NCBI RefSeq assembly: GCF_008329715.1
Contig: NZ_VTSR01000020.1
Span: 186,001 to 250,000 of the forward strand
Origin: Gimesia chilikensis
Lineage (GTDB): Bacteria; Planctomycetota; Planctomycetia; Planctomycetales; Planctomycetaceae
Reading direction: 5' to 3'
DNA length: 64,000 bases
Shown here: in pieces, positions 9,675 through 19,500 of the stretch
How positions within the stretch are numbered: position 1 is the first letter of the stretch
How the letters are laid out: each line of letters opens with the position of its first letter
Notes under the pieces: generated by a model
The model's database searches: none
What the model was told of the DNA's origin: nothing
Seen by the model: only the letters and a program-made list of their open reading frames with translations
Program-made: the position numbers and the translations under genes

Positions 9675-10130
9675 CTACTTCAGATCAAAATTGAACTCGC
9701 CTCCTGCATCGCTCACCTGAGCAGTCAGTTTTGAGTCAAGAAAGCTGCTGTACTTGATCGGCAGTGATTCAACCGCACCAAGGTTCGCCGGGGGCTCAGA
9801 GCCATCAATCTTGATAGGAGAACCGTCTCCCTTCACGAAGTGATTGATAACCACTTTATAGCTGCCCGGAGGAGCTCCTTCGCCACCTCGGATCTGTTTC
9901 AGCTGGTACTTACCGGCTTCATCAGTAAAGCCAACGCATTCCACGCCCTTGGTCTCACCCTGCGGGACGAAAGTAACCGTTGCTGAGACCAGTGGTTTGC
10001 CCTTCATAGTCACTGCCCCAGTAACAGGCACAGTGTTCGGTAGCGGCTTTTCTTCAGCACCGCCACCACAGCCCGACAGCCCCACCAGGAGACCGCAAAC
10101 TGCCAGACATAAGCTGATACGTTGTAACAT
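9675..10130 (-). CDS. Small lipoprotein with carboxypeptidase-regulatory-like domain
   Basis: A 151-residue lipoprotein with leader L-L-V-G-L-S-G-C-G-G-G (clear lipobox) and one carboxypeptidase-regulatory-like domain: V-T-G-A-V-T-M-K-G-K-P-L, then F-T-D-E-A-G-K-Y-Q-L and S-Y-K-V-V-I. It is paralogous in design to the lipoprotein at 4826-5227; both end in an F-(D/N)-F-D-L-K motif. ATG at 10130 is chosen because it begins the signal peptide; an upstream in-frame start at 10208 would add 26 charged residues and overlap the DUF1559 gene. It lies 71 bp downstream of that gene and is followed by a terminator. Confidence 0.85.
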   Translation of the reverse strand: MLQRISLCLAVCGLLVGLSGCGGGAEEKPLPNTVPVTGAVTMKGKPLVSATVTFVPQGETKGVECVGFTDEAGKYQLKQIRGGEGAPPGSYKVVINHFVKGDGSPIKIDGSEPPANLGAVESLPIKYSSFLDSKLTAQVSDAGGEFNFDLK

Positions 10131-10201
10131 CGTTTGGAGTTTCCTCTTAAAAACGTCTGAATTGAGAGGCCTGAAAATTCGATTTGAATTATCAGTCGAC
10201 C

Positions 10202-11170
10202 TTACCATTCTCCGATGACATTGCCATCAGACATACGTGCCAGATTCTGGCGGGTAGTAGTGTCGATGTTCTCACTGATAAAGTGAACCGAACCATCTGC
10301 CAGCAGGAAGTGAGCACCACCAGTGTGCAAACTTCCGGAGTACGCCCAGCTACCCAGTTTTCCACGGGGCTGTTCTGGAGGTGAGGCAGACGAGTAATAG
10401 AAGCGGTTGATCGGGTAAGAAACCAGATTCAGACCGACCATTACGTGTCCACGGTATCCCCAGGCGTTGGTTCCGCCGTTGTAAACAGTACGGGTAGTTT
10501 CACCCATCATCAGGGTGTTACTCGTCCCGTCTTTGACGTCATCCATCCGGCACTTACTGTTGTCGCCGAACATGCAGCGGCTGGTTGGTGCAGTCAGAGT
10601 CCAGTTTTCGCAGGAGTTGTAAGGGGTAATGGTAATGAAATCATAGTTGGTCTTCGCGCCCCCGGTTCCGGTATTCGTAGCAGAAATACCATAGCTGCCG
10701 GTAGCGGAAGGAATGAAGTAAGATCCGTCATCGGAAGGGCACAGGAAGACTGTGACCAGTGTTTTGACCACAGCGGCATTTCCGTTAGTCACCGGGTCAT
10801 CTCCTGCGGAAAGAGTGCCCGGACCAGTAGAAATACTGGAGTGTGTCGTAGCAGAACCGCTGGAGTTGTACATGTTGTATAAGGGAGCCTGATCTAAATA
10901 AGGCAGCAACATGGTCAGACCGCTGGCCATGAGCCGGGGAGTCGTGCAACGTCCGATATGCGCCGGAGGCAGAACCGAAAATGTTTCATGGTAGTTGTGG
11001 AGTGCCAGTCCAAGCTGCTTCAAGTTGTTTTTACACTGGGATCTTCTGGCTGCCTCACGGGCCTGCTGTACAGCAGGTAACAAAAGGGCAATCAGAATTG
11101 CGATAATGGCGATTACCACCAGCAATTCGATCAAGGTAAAACCCCGTTTTGGCCTTTGCATCTTAGACAT
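10202..11170 (-). CDS. DUF1559 family prepilin-like protein
   Basis: A 322-residue pseudopilin-like protein. The basic leader M-S-K-M-Q-R-P-K-R is followed by the [10 protein letters not shown] prepilin motif, the [10 protein letters not shown] block, and a C-terminal DUF1559 box ([22 protein letters not shown]). AGGAG lies 9 nt upstream of the ATG. It differs from the copy at 5330-6265 in the middle but is nearly identical in the first ~55 residues, the typical pattern of this multicopy family. It is transcribed with the lipoprotein at 9675. Confidence 0.92.
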   Translation of the reverse strand: MSKMQRPKRGFTLIELLVVIAIIAILIALLLPAVQQAREAARRSQCKNNLKQLGLALHNYHETFSVLPPAHIGRCTTPRLMASGLTMLLPYLDQAPLYNMYNSSGSATTHSSISTGPGTLSAGDDPVTNGNAAVVKTLVTVFLCPSDDGSYFIPSATGSYGISATNTGTGGAKTNYDFITITPYNSCENWTLTAPTSRCMFGDNSKCRMDDVKDGTSNTLMMGETTRTVYNGGTNAWGYRGHVMVGLNLVSYPINRFYYSSASPPEQPRGKLGSWAYSGSLHTGGAHFLLADGSVHFISENIDTTTRQNLARMSDGNVIGEW

Positions 11171-11533
11171 TTAAAGAACTCCTGAAAAAATTTAAATCAG
11201 AACTGAAATGAACTCACCCCTGTCTTTGTCTGCCTACTGAACCTGCAGGGTATGCTGTTTTTTCAGGCTCAACTGGTTGATTGATCAAGGATTTGTTAAC
11301 GACGCTTTACTCATGCAAAATCAGTGCCAGAGCATGCTGCTGACGAAAAGAACACTCAGATCGTGCGATCGTCAGGCGTATGGTCCGACTCGAGAAATGC
11401 TGCCAGAATCAGGAAGAGAGATGACAACTCAATGAATGGTGTCGTATGATGCAGCTAAACCGTTCTTTCAGGCTTTGTCATCTGCCAGGGAAAATCAAAT
11501 CATTGTTAACAATTGAATAAGTAAACACAGCTC
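11171..11533. other. Intergenic region between divergent DUF1559 and oxidoreductase genes
   Basis: This 363-bp stretch has no supportable reading frame. It must contain the promoters of both flanking genes; I cannot assign -35/-10 boxes with confidence. Confidence 0.5.
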
Positions 11534-14206
11534 ATGAAAAAGAAGATCGCGCTCCTCTGCTGGTTACTAAGTTTTTTTTCAGAAAATTTCCTGTTCGCTC
11601 AACAGGCCGAAGCGCAAACCGATTTATTGATTGTCGGTGGAACGGAATCAGGATGGGCGGCAGCCATCCAGGCGGCACGACTCGGGGTGGAATCGATTAC
11701 CCTCGTGCTGGATGGAGACTGGCTTGGCGGACAGTACACAGAACAGGCGCTCGCCTGTGTCGACGAAAACAAAGGGCCGGGTAAAGTCGGCTGGGGCGTT
11801 GACTGGCATCCGATGAAACGCTCCTTCCACCGCAGTGGCCTGTTTAAGGAACTGATGGATCGGATCGAAGCTTTCAATACACAAAAATACGGATCGCCCA
11901 TGCCGGGACGCCCGTTCCATGGACCCTCCACATTTCGCCCCGCCGAAGCCGAAGCCATCTTTCGTGAACTGCTCCAACCCTACATCCAGAGTGGCCAGAT
12001 TCGACTGATTACCCGCCATTATCCCGTCAAAGCAGACATTGACCGGCGAGGAACTCATTCCCGGCTGACGGGCCTCTGGTTTGCACCAGTCGGGACAGAA
12101 ACACCTGACCTGCACGTGAGGGCCAGGATGACGATTGACGCTTCTGACTGGGGAGAAGCAATCCAGGTTGCCGGTGCCGCATTCGAAATTGGAGCCGACC
12201 CGCAATCACGGTACGGAGAACCGAGTGCTCCCCTGGATCTGAAGGATTACCCACCCAATGAAATGAATCCGATCACCTGGGCCATGATCTTAGAAGAATC
12301 GGACGGCGACACCCCAATTCCCAAGCCGGAACGCTACGATGATCGCTGTTTCGTAAGAACATCCAAACTGAGTTTCGCTGAAATGAAGTACTTGGAATGG
12401 GACCGCCCCCTTAAAAAAATGGGCTCTATCCCCCACTGGCCGCCCGCCGGACAGGCTTCCCCCCGCCAGCTCTCTGTCTTCACGGTCCGACGAATCGTGG
12501 ACGGTTATACCAGCAAAGATCATAAAACCAGCATTCTCCTGAATTACATGCTGGGCCAGGACTACCCCCTCGAACGACTTCCACACCACGTCTGCGAAGC
12601 TCTGGAAGCAACCGAACCAGGGGCTTCCATGAAGAACATTGTGTTGATGAACCGTCGCCAGAGAGAGATTATTTTTGATGACGCGAAACGGCATTCGCTC
12701 TGCCTGCTGTATCATCTGCAGAATTTCGTGCACGATCGAGCTGACGACCAGACCAACAGTTTCCGGCACTTCCACTTGAGCGACGAGTTCGGTACACCCG
12801 ACCAGTTGCCCCCCAAACCTTATATTCGCGAATCACTGCGTCTGAAAGCCATGTACATGATGCGTGAGCAGGATGGCCGTAATATGGACGGCCCGACCAA
12901 GAAATTCGCTCGCGAACGGTTCTCCCGTGTCATGTATCCTGATGGACTGTTCGCCTGGCAGTTCCATTACGACTTCCACCGTACCGGACGTACCTACTTG
13001 AAATCCGAGGGTAACCGCGGCCCTTGGATCGACTATGAGAAACCGGGCCGGAACACGAGCCTGGTCAGCGATCGCAGCCTGTTTCCCCTGCGGAGTCTAG
13101 TTCCTGTGGAAATGGAAGGCTTGCTCGGCGCACAGAAAAATGTTGGCTACAGCAGTATCGTGAGTGCCGCGATTCGTTTGCACGACCAGTGCATCGCCAT
13201 TGGTCAGGCAGCAGGTGCGACTGCTGCTGTCTCTTTGAAAGAGCAGGTCCAGCCACGCGAAATCCCCTACAATCGCCAACAGCTGGAACAGGTGCGGCAT
13301 GCACTTTGTGGGGAATCAGAGACCGGTCTGGCAGTTTTAATCTGGCCGTTCCGCGATCTGGCTCCGGCACATCCGGCTTTTGTGGCCGTCAATCGACTCG
13401 CTGCCCGCGGGGCTCTCCCGCTCAAGGTCCGTGAAGTCGACTTCCGACCAGACCAACCCGCAACTCCCGAGTGGCGCACGGCCACGCTCGAGCTCACAAT
13501 GAAAGCACTGCAGGACCCCGACCTGGTTCTGTCTCTTCCAGACAACCTTTCGCGAGGAGAATTCTGCCAAAAACTCTGGTCTGCCATTCAAGGAGTTCCC
13601 ATCCGTCCCTATCAACGGCTTACACCAGACGACGCCGATGGGGACGGTATCGCGGATGCCGATGATCCCTCCCTTTTCACTCCGGGCGAACCACTGCAAT
13701 GGATGCCTGAAAAACTGACCGCCGACCAGGATGGCCAGCCGGAAAAAAACATTTCAAACCGGGCTCGTAAATTTAACTTCGCTGGCAGCAAGACTCCTGC
13801 CATCTCCGGATTTGAAGCCGATCATGGGTTGCCTTTCAAGGAGTCCCGGGGTTTTGGTTGGCAACAGGATCTGAGCAGGAATGTGCGCGAACGAAAGCAG
13901 GTTCCGGAAGCCTATCGAGACACCTTCATTTTCACGCGAAGTCATGCCACCTGGGAATGCGTACTTCCTCGAGGCAGTTATCGAGTTACTGTTTGTGTCG
14001 GAGATGCCGGCCACGAACAGGTCGGGCAATGGGTGACAGTAGAAGGCAACACGCTGATCGAGGACCAGGCCACAGTCAGTGGCGCATTTCATGAGCAGAG
14101 CACAACTGTCGATGTTTCCGATGGCCGACTGACAATCGAAATCGGAAAGTCTGGCTCTACCACAAACACCTGCCTGAACTGGATTGTGCTCGAACCAGCC
14201 CCCTGA
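11534..14206 (+). CDS. Secreted FAD-dependent oxidoreductase with C-terminal carbohydrate-binding-like domain
   Basis: An 890-residue exported protein. After a signal peptide (residues 1-28) comes a dinucleotide-binding fold (L-L-I-V-G-G-T-E-S-G, residues 31-40) of the FAD-dependent oxidoreductase family seen in many planctomycete and Bacteroidetes secreted proteins. The FAD part runs to about residue 590 (SAAIRLHDQCIAIGQAAGATAA). A linker region resembling an S-layer-homology segment follows. Then comes a calcium-loop-like D-A-D-G-D-G-I-A-D-A-D-D near residue 703. The last ~130 residues are predicted beta-rich (WECVLPRGSYRVTVCVGDAG) and resemble malectin/golvesin-type carbohydrate-binding modules. 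A role on polysaccharide-derived substrates is plausible but unproven. Confidence 0.82.
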   Translation: MKKKIALLCWLLSFFSENFLFAQQAEAQTDLLIVGGTESGWAAAIQAARLGVESITLVLDGDWLGGQYTEQALACVDENKGPGKVGWGVDWHPMKRSFHRSGLFKELMDRIEAFNTQKYGSPMPGRPFHGPSTFRPAEAEAIFRELLQPYIQSGQIRLITRHYPVKADIDRRGTHSRLTGLWFAPVGTETPDLHVRARMTIDASDWGEAIQVAGAAFEIGADPQSRYGEPSAPLDLKDYPPNEMNPITWAMILEESDGDTPIPKPERYDDRCFVRTSKLSFAEMKYLEWDRPLKKMGSIPHWPPAGQASPRQLSVFTVRRIVDGYTSKDHKTSILLNYMLGQDYPLERLPHHVCEALEATEPGASMKNIVLMNRRQREIIFDDAKRHSLCLLYHLQNFVHDRADDQTNSFRHFHLSDEFGTPDQLPPKPYIRESLRLKAMYMMREQDGRNMDGPTKKFARERFSRVMYPDGLFAWQFHYDFHRTGRTYLKSEGNRGPWIDYEKPGRNTSLVSDRSLFPLRSLVPVEMEGLLGAQKNVGYSSIVSAAIRLHDQCIAIGQAAGATAAVSLKEQVQPREIPYNRQQLEQVRHALCGESETGLAVLIWPFRDLAPAHPAFVAVNRLAARGALPLKVREVDFRPDQPATPEWRTATLELTMKALQDPDLVLSLPDNLSRGEFCQKLWSAIQGVPIRPYQRLTPDDADGDGIADADDPSLFTPGEPLQWMPEKLTADQDGQPEKNISNRARKFNFAGSKTPAISGFEADHGLPFKESRGFGWQQDLSRNVRERKQVPEAYRDTFIFTRSHATWECVLPRGSYRVTVCVGDAGHEQVGQWVTVEGNTLIEDQATVSGAFHEQSTTVDVSDGRLTIEIGKSGSTTNTCLNWIVLEPAP

Positions 14207-14429
14207 AAGACGCTTATCAGAAGAGCCACTCTGATCAGTTGCCAACCCATTCAGACAGAAATATCAGATTTTGAGAGCCATAATTTGTCCGAAATTGTCT
14301 GCTGCGACAGAGAATCGTATTGAACACATCAGAGACAGACGATATATTAAATAAGATTAAATATTTATGAAATTCTAACTGCAGGTTCGCTCGCGCTTCG
14401 CAACCCCGATATGGGAAGTGGAATTGATA

Positions 14430-15887
14430 ATGAAGTTCAATCTACATTCGCGCACACATTCACAGCATGCATTTACCGCTTTTAACCCGCTGGTACCGGA
14501 AGGTCTGGTTGTTCAAAGTCGGCGGAATATGCTCAAAGCCTCGCTGGCAGGCCTGGCAGGTCTGACTGTACCGAACTTGTTGCGTGCTTCTGATTCTCTG
14601 CTCTCAGAAGGCAAATCTTCACTCCCTAAGAAGAGTATCATCCTGCTCTGGATGACGGGCGGGCCCAGCCACATTGATACTTGGGATCCCAAACCGGATC
14701 GTCCGATTCAGAACCGGGGACCGTTTGGTGTCACTCAAACCAATGTCCCAGGTATCACGATTACCGATCGGCTCCCTAAACAGGCAGCGATGATGGATCG
14801 CTTCACGCTGATCCGCTCCGTCGATCCCAAGATGAGCAGCCATCAACCCAACCAGGTCATGCAAACCGCCAATCTGCTGGCAACGCCTCGTACAAATCGC
14901 AAAGGGGACAAATACCCGGCGATGGCTTCCATCGTCGCCAAGCATCATGGCTCAAATCATCCCGGAATGCCCCCCTACGTCGCCTTCATGAAACACGATT
15001 CTCATATAGCATGGGGAGGCTATCTCGGCAAACAATATGATCCCTTTATCGCCAACGATGCCGCCGACCTGCCCGTATACGACATGGTGGGTAAAGACAC
15101 CGGCGGAATGAGTGGCGGCAAAATGTTTCAGTTCGCTCCCGGCCTGTCCTTTGAGCGTATGAAAAGTCGACGCGATCTGATGCTGCAGTTCGACAACCTG
15201 CGCAGCGATATCGATCAGGCGGGATCCATGAACGCCATCGACAGTTACAGTCAACGTGCCTACAACATGGTCCTCGGAAAACGGGTGCAACAGGCATTTG
15301 ATCTGTCGCAAGAGTCAGCCGAAACACGTGACCGTTATGGAAAACACCTGTGGTGCCAGCAGGCGTTGCTCGCACGACGGCTGGTGGAAGCCGGCAGTTC
15401 GTTCGTCACCCTCGACCTGAGCTATCACACCGCTTCCGGAACCTGGGATAACCACGGTGACAACATTCCTCCGTATGGGGGCATTAAGAACGGCCTGGGG
15501 CCACTGCTCCCCCTGTTCGACCATCTGTTAACCACCCTTGTTCTCGATCTCGAAGAGCGAGGCCGACTGGATGATACCCTGGTGATTGCCATGGGCGAGT
15601 TCGGGCGATCGCCCATGTCGGGAACTCAGGGCAGCACCGATGGGCGCAACCACTGGCCGGTCGTCATGTCCATGTGCATGGCAGGCGGAGGTCTGAATCA
15701 TGGTCAGGTGATCGGAGCCAGCGAAAATGATGGCAGCAACATCAAGCATCGGCCCGTTCGTCCGGGCGATCTGGCAGCCACCATTTACCGCTACATGGGC
15801 GTCCCCCTGGATACGCACTATGTCGATGACAAAGGACGCCCGATCCCCGTGATCGAGAATGGTGCTCCGATTCACGAATTGTTCTGA
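14430..15887 (+). CDS. DUF1501 family secreted protein
   Basis: A 485-residue DUF1501 protein with a Tat-type signal (S-R-R-N-M-L-K-A-S-L-A-G-L-A-G) near residue 35. Family landmarks: LWMTGGPSHIDTWDPKP, the S-S-H-Q-P-N-Q region, G-E-F-G-R-S-P, and a C-terminal DDKGRPIPVI. ATG at 14430 is preferred over GTG at 14418 because of the upstream purine-rich site. It is a single gene without the usual PSD1 partner next to it. It differs from the copy at 584-2032, which lacks the long pre-Tat N-terminal region. Confidence 0.9.
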   Translation: MKFNLHSRTHSQHAFTAFNPLVPEGLVVQSRRNMLKASLAGLAGLTVPNLLRASDSLLSEGKSSLPKKSIILLWMTGGPSHIDTWDPKPDRPIQNRGPFGVTQTNVPGITITDRLPKQAAMMDRFTLIRSVDPKMSSHQPNQVMQTANLLATPRTNRKGDKYPAMASIVAKHHGSNHPGMPPYVAFMKHDSHIAWGGYLGKQYDPFIANDAADLPVYDMVGKDTGGMSGGKMFQFAPGLSFERMKSRRDLMLQFDNLRSDIDQAGSMNAIDSYSQRAYNMVLGKRVQQAFDLSQESAETRDRYGKHLWCQQALLARRLVEAGSSFVTLDLSYHTASGTWDNHGDNIPPYGGIKNGLGPLLPLFDHLLTTLVLDLEERGRLDDTLVIAMGEFGRSPMSGTQGSTDGRNHWPVVMSMCMAGGGLNHGQVIGASENDGSNIKHRPVRPGDLAATIYRYMGVPLDTHYVDDKGRPIPVIENGAPIHELF

Positions 15888-16099
15888 TTCGCGTGTTTCG
15901 GAGCTTACTTCGGTTTAACCGTGAGTCGCTGATTTTCTGAAAAACCGCCTGAACGGACATCAGTTCCCCGTTTGCATTTCGAGTGACATGCGATAATCTG
16001 CATGCTGCAGACAGAGTCCAGCCCCGCTGTGCTCCTGCTAAGTAACCTCACTTGAACAGACAATTCACACTGCGTTCTTTCAGAAACCGTTTTGTGCTC

Positions 16100-18097
16100 A
16101 TGACCAATACAGCCCTCGCGACAGATCTTCCCACATCAGATCAAATCATTCACAACACCAGACTTCGCTGGTGTATCTATATTCTGCTCCTGACAGTCAC
16201 AGCAGGCCAGAATCTGGCTGCAATCATGAACAGCGTTCCTCTGCAGAGTGCGAATGACCGTTCTCGCTGGTGCACCGTCTGGTCACTGGTCGAAGAAGGC
16301 ACCTATCAGATCGATACGATTAACGATCGTTCCGGCTGGTCCAGTATCGACAAGGTCCGTCACCAGGATCATTTTTATTCATCCAAGCCGCCCCTGTTTC
16401 CTACGATGGTAGCGGGCCTGTATTGGCTGATCAAAACAGTCACCGGGCTGAACCTGAATCAGAATCTCTATGATGTAGCCCACCTGATTTTAATAATCGT
16501 GAATCTGATTCCGATGCTCATTGCGCTGGCACTTATCTGTCGCATGGTCGAAAAGTATGCCCAGACCGATTTCACACGTTTCTTTGTTGTCATCGCCTCC
16601 TGCTTCGCCACATTACTGACTCCGTTTCTGTTGACTTTGAACAATCATTCCATCGCCGCCAGTTGCGCTGTCTTTACGCTCTATCCCCTGATGAGAATCA
16701 TCCTCGACGGAGACCAGAAGAAACGCTACTTTGCCCTTGCCGGTTTCTTTGCCATGTTTACCTGCTGCAATGAACTGCCGGCGGCCCTGTTTGGTCTGGT
16801 CACTTTCGGTCTGCTGTTCAAAGCGAATCCACGACTGACGCTGCTGGTATTTTCTCCCGCAGCCCTGATTCCACTGATCGGTTTTTTCGTCACCAACTTC
16901 GCAGCTACCGGCGGCTGGAAGCCCTTCTATATGTATTACGGAACCGAGAAATATCTCTACGAACATAAAGGCATCCCCAGCTACTGGAACAACCCACAGG
17001 GTCTGGACCAGAATCTCGATTCCCCGCTGGTCTATTTCTTTCATTGCACGCTGGGACATCATGGAATCTTTTCGCTGTCGCCCATTTACCTCTTAACACT
17101 CTTCTCATGGGTGCGCATCAGACAGGCTGCCCAACATAGCCTGCGTCCCCTGCTCTGGATCAGTCTTGGTTTGACGGTCATCGTTTTTGGTTTCTATATG
17201 ACTCGAACCGGCAACTACAACTATGGTGGAAACAGTGCCGCTCTTCGCTGGATGCTCTGGCTCACTCCCTTCTGGTTGATCAGCATGATCCCACTACTCG
17301 ATCAGTTGGCGAACAGACGCTGGTTACAGTGTGTGGGTGTCCTTTGTCTGCTGCTTTCGGTCTTCTCCGCACATCATCCGCTGCATAACCCCTGGCGCGC
17401 CCCCTGGATTTTCTCCTGGTTCAAAGAGTCTGGCTGGATTCAATATGAACAGCGTCCCACACCATTCAAACGCCCCCATTCCAGTTGGCTGGCATCGATT
17501 CCGGAATCAACTCCGGATGTACCGGAACCGTTTGTCGAATTCACCGGCCCCGCCAACGACGGACGATTAATCCGTTTCAGAATCAGCGTCGTTAAGTCCG
17601 AAGAACAACAGAGCAAAGCACCGAACCTGCGCACAATTCAGGTTACTCGTCATCTAGGAAGCGACCTGGTTCAGTCCAGTCGCTACACCATCGATGTCGC
17701 TGAGTTTAATGCTGGAAAATGGCCGGAAGAATTTCTCCAATGGCCCAATGAAAATGTCTCGGACGCAGAGAAGTATGCCGCCTATCGTTTCTTCTATGGC
17801 ATGCCACGTCGTCGGGCATATAACCCCGGCAAGATCAGACACGTGTTTACACCACTCCGCGAAGACGCCTATCGCTGTCAACTGGCAGCGTCGCAAGTCG
17901 CGGTTACCATCGCCGCTGATACGCAAGCAGAAAAAAAACTGCGCTACCGCACGGATCTCTGGCTGACTGACCAGATTCCATTTGGAGTCGCGCAGTTCGA
18001 AACTTCGGTCTATGATAGCTCCAAAGGACAGTTGCTCAGCCGCCAGACACTGATCGTCACCAGTGCCAGCGGACAGTCAGCAGAATCTACCGAGTAA
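16100..18097 (+). CDS. Polytopic membrane protein, glycosyltransferase-like (GT-C type)
   Basis: About 665 residues. Roughly ten hydrophobic segments occupy residues ~20-440, and a soluble C-terminal domain of ~220 residues lies outside the membrane. The first loop carries conserved-looking charged motifs (ANDRSRWCTVWSLVE and YSSKPPLFP), the arrangement of GT-C mannosyltransferase-like enzymes that use a polyprenyl-linked sugar. The donor and acceptor cannot be named. ATG at 16100 is chosen; an in-frame TTG at 16052 is possible, and neither has a strong ribosome site. It ends 11 bp from the convergent PHP gene. A second GT-C-like protein lies just beyond that gene. Confidence 0.65.
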   Translation: MTNTALATDLPTSDQIIHNTRLRWCIYILLLTVTAGQNLAAIMNSVPLQSANDRSRWCTVWSLVEEGTYQIDTINDRSGWSSIDKVRHQDHFYSSKPPLFPTMVAGLYWLIKTVTGLNLNQNLYDVAHLILIIVNLIPMLIALALICRMVEKYAQTDFTRFFVVIASCFATLLTPFLLTLNNHSIAASCAVFTLYPLMRIILDGDQKKRYFALAGFFAMFTCCNELPAALFGLVTFGLLFKANPRLTLLVFSPAALIPLIGFFVTNFAATGGWKPFYMYYGTEKYLYEHKGIPSYWNNPQGLDQNLDSPLVYFFHCTLGHHGIFSLSPIYLLTLFSWVRIRQAAQHSLRPLLWISLGLTVIVFGFYMTRTGNYNYGGNSAALRWMLWLTPFWLISMIPLLDQLANRRWLQCVGVLCLLLSVFSAHHPLHNPWRAPWIFSWFKESGWIQYEQRPTPFKRPHSSWLASIPESTPDVPEPFVEFTGPANDGRLIRFRISVVKSEEQQSKAPNLRTIQVTRHLGSDLVQSSRYTIDVAEFNAGKWPEEFLQWPNENVSDAEKYAAYRFFYGMPRRRAYNPGKIRHVFTPLREDAYRCQLAASQVAVTIAADTQAEKKLRYRTDLWLTDQIPFGVAQFETSVYDSSKGQLLSRQTLIVTSASGQSAESTE

Positions 18098-18108
18098 GTT
18101 CAATCAAC

Positions 18109-19452
18109 CTACTTTTTCGGTGCTCCGGGACCAGTAATCGGCTGCACCCAGGCACGCTCCACCTCTCCCACCTCTGATGGATTGGGATGCAGCTTTGACG
18201 AATGCACAACTGCCCGCACATAAATCTCATTTCCATCAAAATCATAGCTGGCGGAAGTCCCCTTCACCGATTTCAACGATTCACCAATCTTCTTGCTGTA
18301 GCGTTTGGTGGCATGCATTTCCTGGCCCTTGCTGTCCAGCACGGGAATCCCTCGTTTAGGATAGCCTTCCCGCGTCCCGATGAATTCGATCGTGTATTCG
18401 ACACCCTCCTCGGGATCCACTTCCACCTGCATTCCTTTGCCAGAATGCCGGACTGATTTCAATTTCACGCCGGAAGATGCATAGAACTTCCCGGCCTCCA
18501 GTGCCTTCACCAGAGCTTCCGGCTCCAGAGTTTCGGAAAGTACGACGACCCAACCCCGCCCCGGTTCACTGGCGCGACTGGGAATCTTGTGATAGTTATG
18601 TCCGTCATCGGTCCCCAGACCGTACATCATGGGCAGGTCCAGTTCAGCCAGCCGCTTCGTGAGAATAATATCCCAGATTCGCTCAGTGCTGGCATGAGAT
18701 TCATCCCCTGAGTCATTCACACCGGGATGACCGTTATAGACTTCAAAGAAATTGTCGCCGATCACCTTCATCAGTTCTTCTGCGGTGACCCCATAATGAA
18801 AATTAGGATGGTTCAGGTGAATCATCATCGTCTTCCCCGAACGCTCCCGCTGGGCCAGTAGTGCGTTGGTATTGTTCTGCATCACCTCATACACACTCTG
18901 TCCTCCGCGTGGCGTTAACAGGGAATGCACATTGGTCGCATTCATATGCACGGGCATGTTCTTGTAACGGTCCGTTACCTCTTCGCTCAAAATCAGCAGG
19001 AATTTCCCGGGCTCTCCCAGTTTTTCCGATACCTCTTCGAAAGTCCGCATCCGAACTTCGATCTGCCCTTCTTTATTTTTCCGCTCTTCAATCCAGTCGG
19101 GAAAACGTTTCTTCAATTCTTCGTACGCGTGCAGTTTGCCTTTGTTTTTTTCAGGAACGGTCCACCGTTCACTGGTTGAGAGCACGTTATGATCTGTGAA
19201 TGACAGGAAGTCGTACCCATGTGACTTATACCAGTCAGCAATCATTTCCAGGTAATCATCGCCATCGCTCCATAATGAATGCGTATGTAGATTACCTTTG
19301 TACCATTTCTGCTGCTCAGTCTCTTCCAGCACGACCGGGTCAGCTGCGAGAGTCATCGAGCTCAATCCGGTCAGGCACAGCGTAATTAAAGAAAAGCAAA
19401 CCACGGCCTGCCGGGCTCGTGAAGAATAAGCGAAAAGATTCAGAAGTTTCAT
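18109..19452 (-). CDS. Secreted PHP-domain metal-dependent phosphoesterase
   Basis: About 447 residues with an N-terminal signal peptide. The PHP domain metal-binding motifs are visible: G-N-L-H-T-H-S-L-W-S-D-G-D, then F-T-D-H-N-V-L-S, H-L-N-H-P-N-F-H, and a late G-L-G-T-D-D-G-H. Members hydrolyse phosphoester or related bonds with a multi-metal centre; the natural substrate here is unknown. The ATG at 19452 has GGAG 8 nt upstream; a longer in-frame form from 19479 lacks support. The C-terminal ~110 residues form an extra beta-rich domain after the PHP fold. It is followed by the convergent membrane protein gene and preceded by the GT-C-like gene on the same strand (21 bp and more apart), a possible operon. 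Confidence 0.82.
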   Translation of the reverse strand: MKLLNLFAYSSRARQAVVCFSLITLCLTGLSSMTLAADPVVLEETEQQKWYKGNLHTHSLWSDGDDYLEMIADWYKSHGYDFLSFTDHNVLSTSERWTVPEKNKGKLHAYEELKKRFPDWIEERKNKEGQIEVRMRTFEEVSEKLGEPGKFLLILSEEVTDRYKNMPVHMNATNVHSLLTPRGGQSVYEVMQNNTNALLAQRERSGKTMMIHLNHPNFHYGVTAEELMKVIGDNFFEVYNGHPGVNDSGDESHASTERIWDIILTKRLAELDLPMMYGLGTDDGHNYHKIPSRASEPGRGWVVVLSETLEPEALVKALEAGKFYASSGVKLKSVRHSGKGMQVEVDPEEGVEYTIEFIGTREGYPKRGIPVLDSKGQEMHATKRYSKKIGESLKSVKGTSASYDFDGNEIYVRAVVHSSKLHPNPSEVGEVERAWVQPITGPGAPKK

Positions 19453-19500
19453 GTAGCTGACTCCAAAGCAAAAAATCACGAAATGATTGAGATAACTAAT

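Noticed and set aside
12290-12775. 161-codon minus-strand frame
   Set aside because: Entirely antisense to the FAD oxidoreductase, whose coding evidence is strong.
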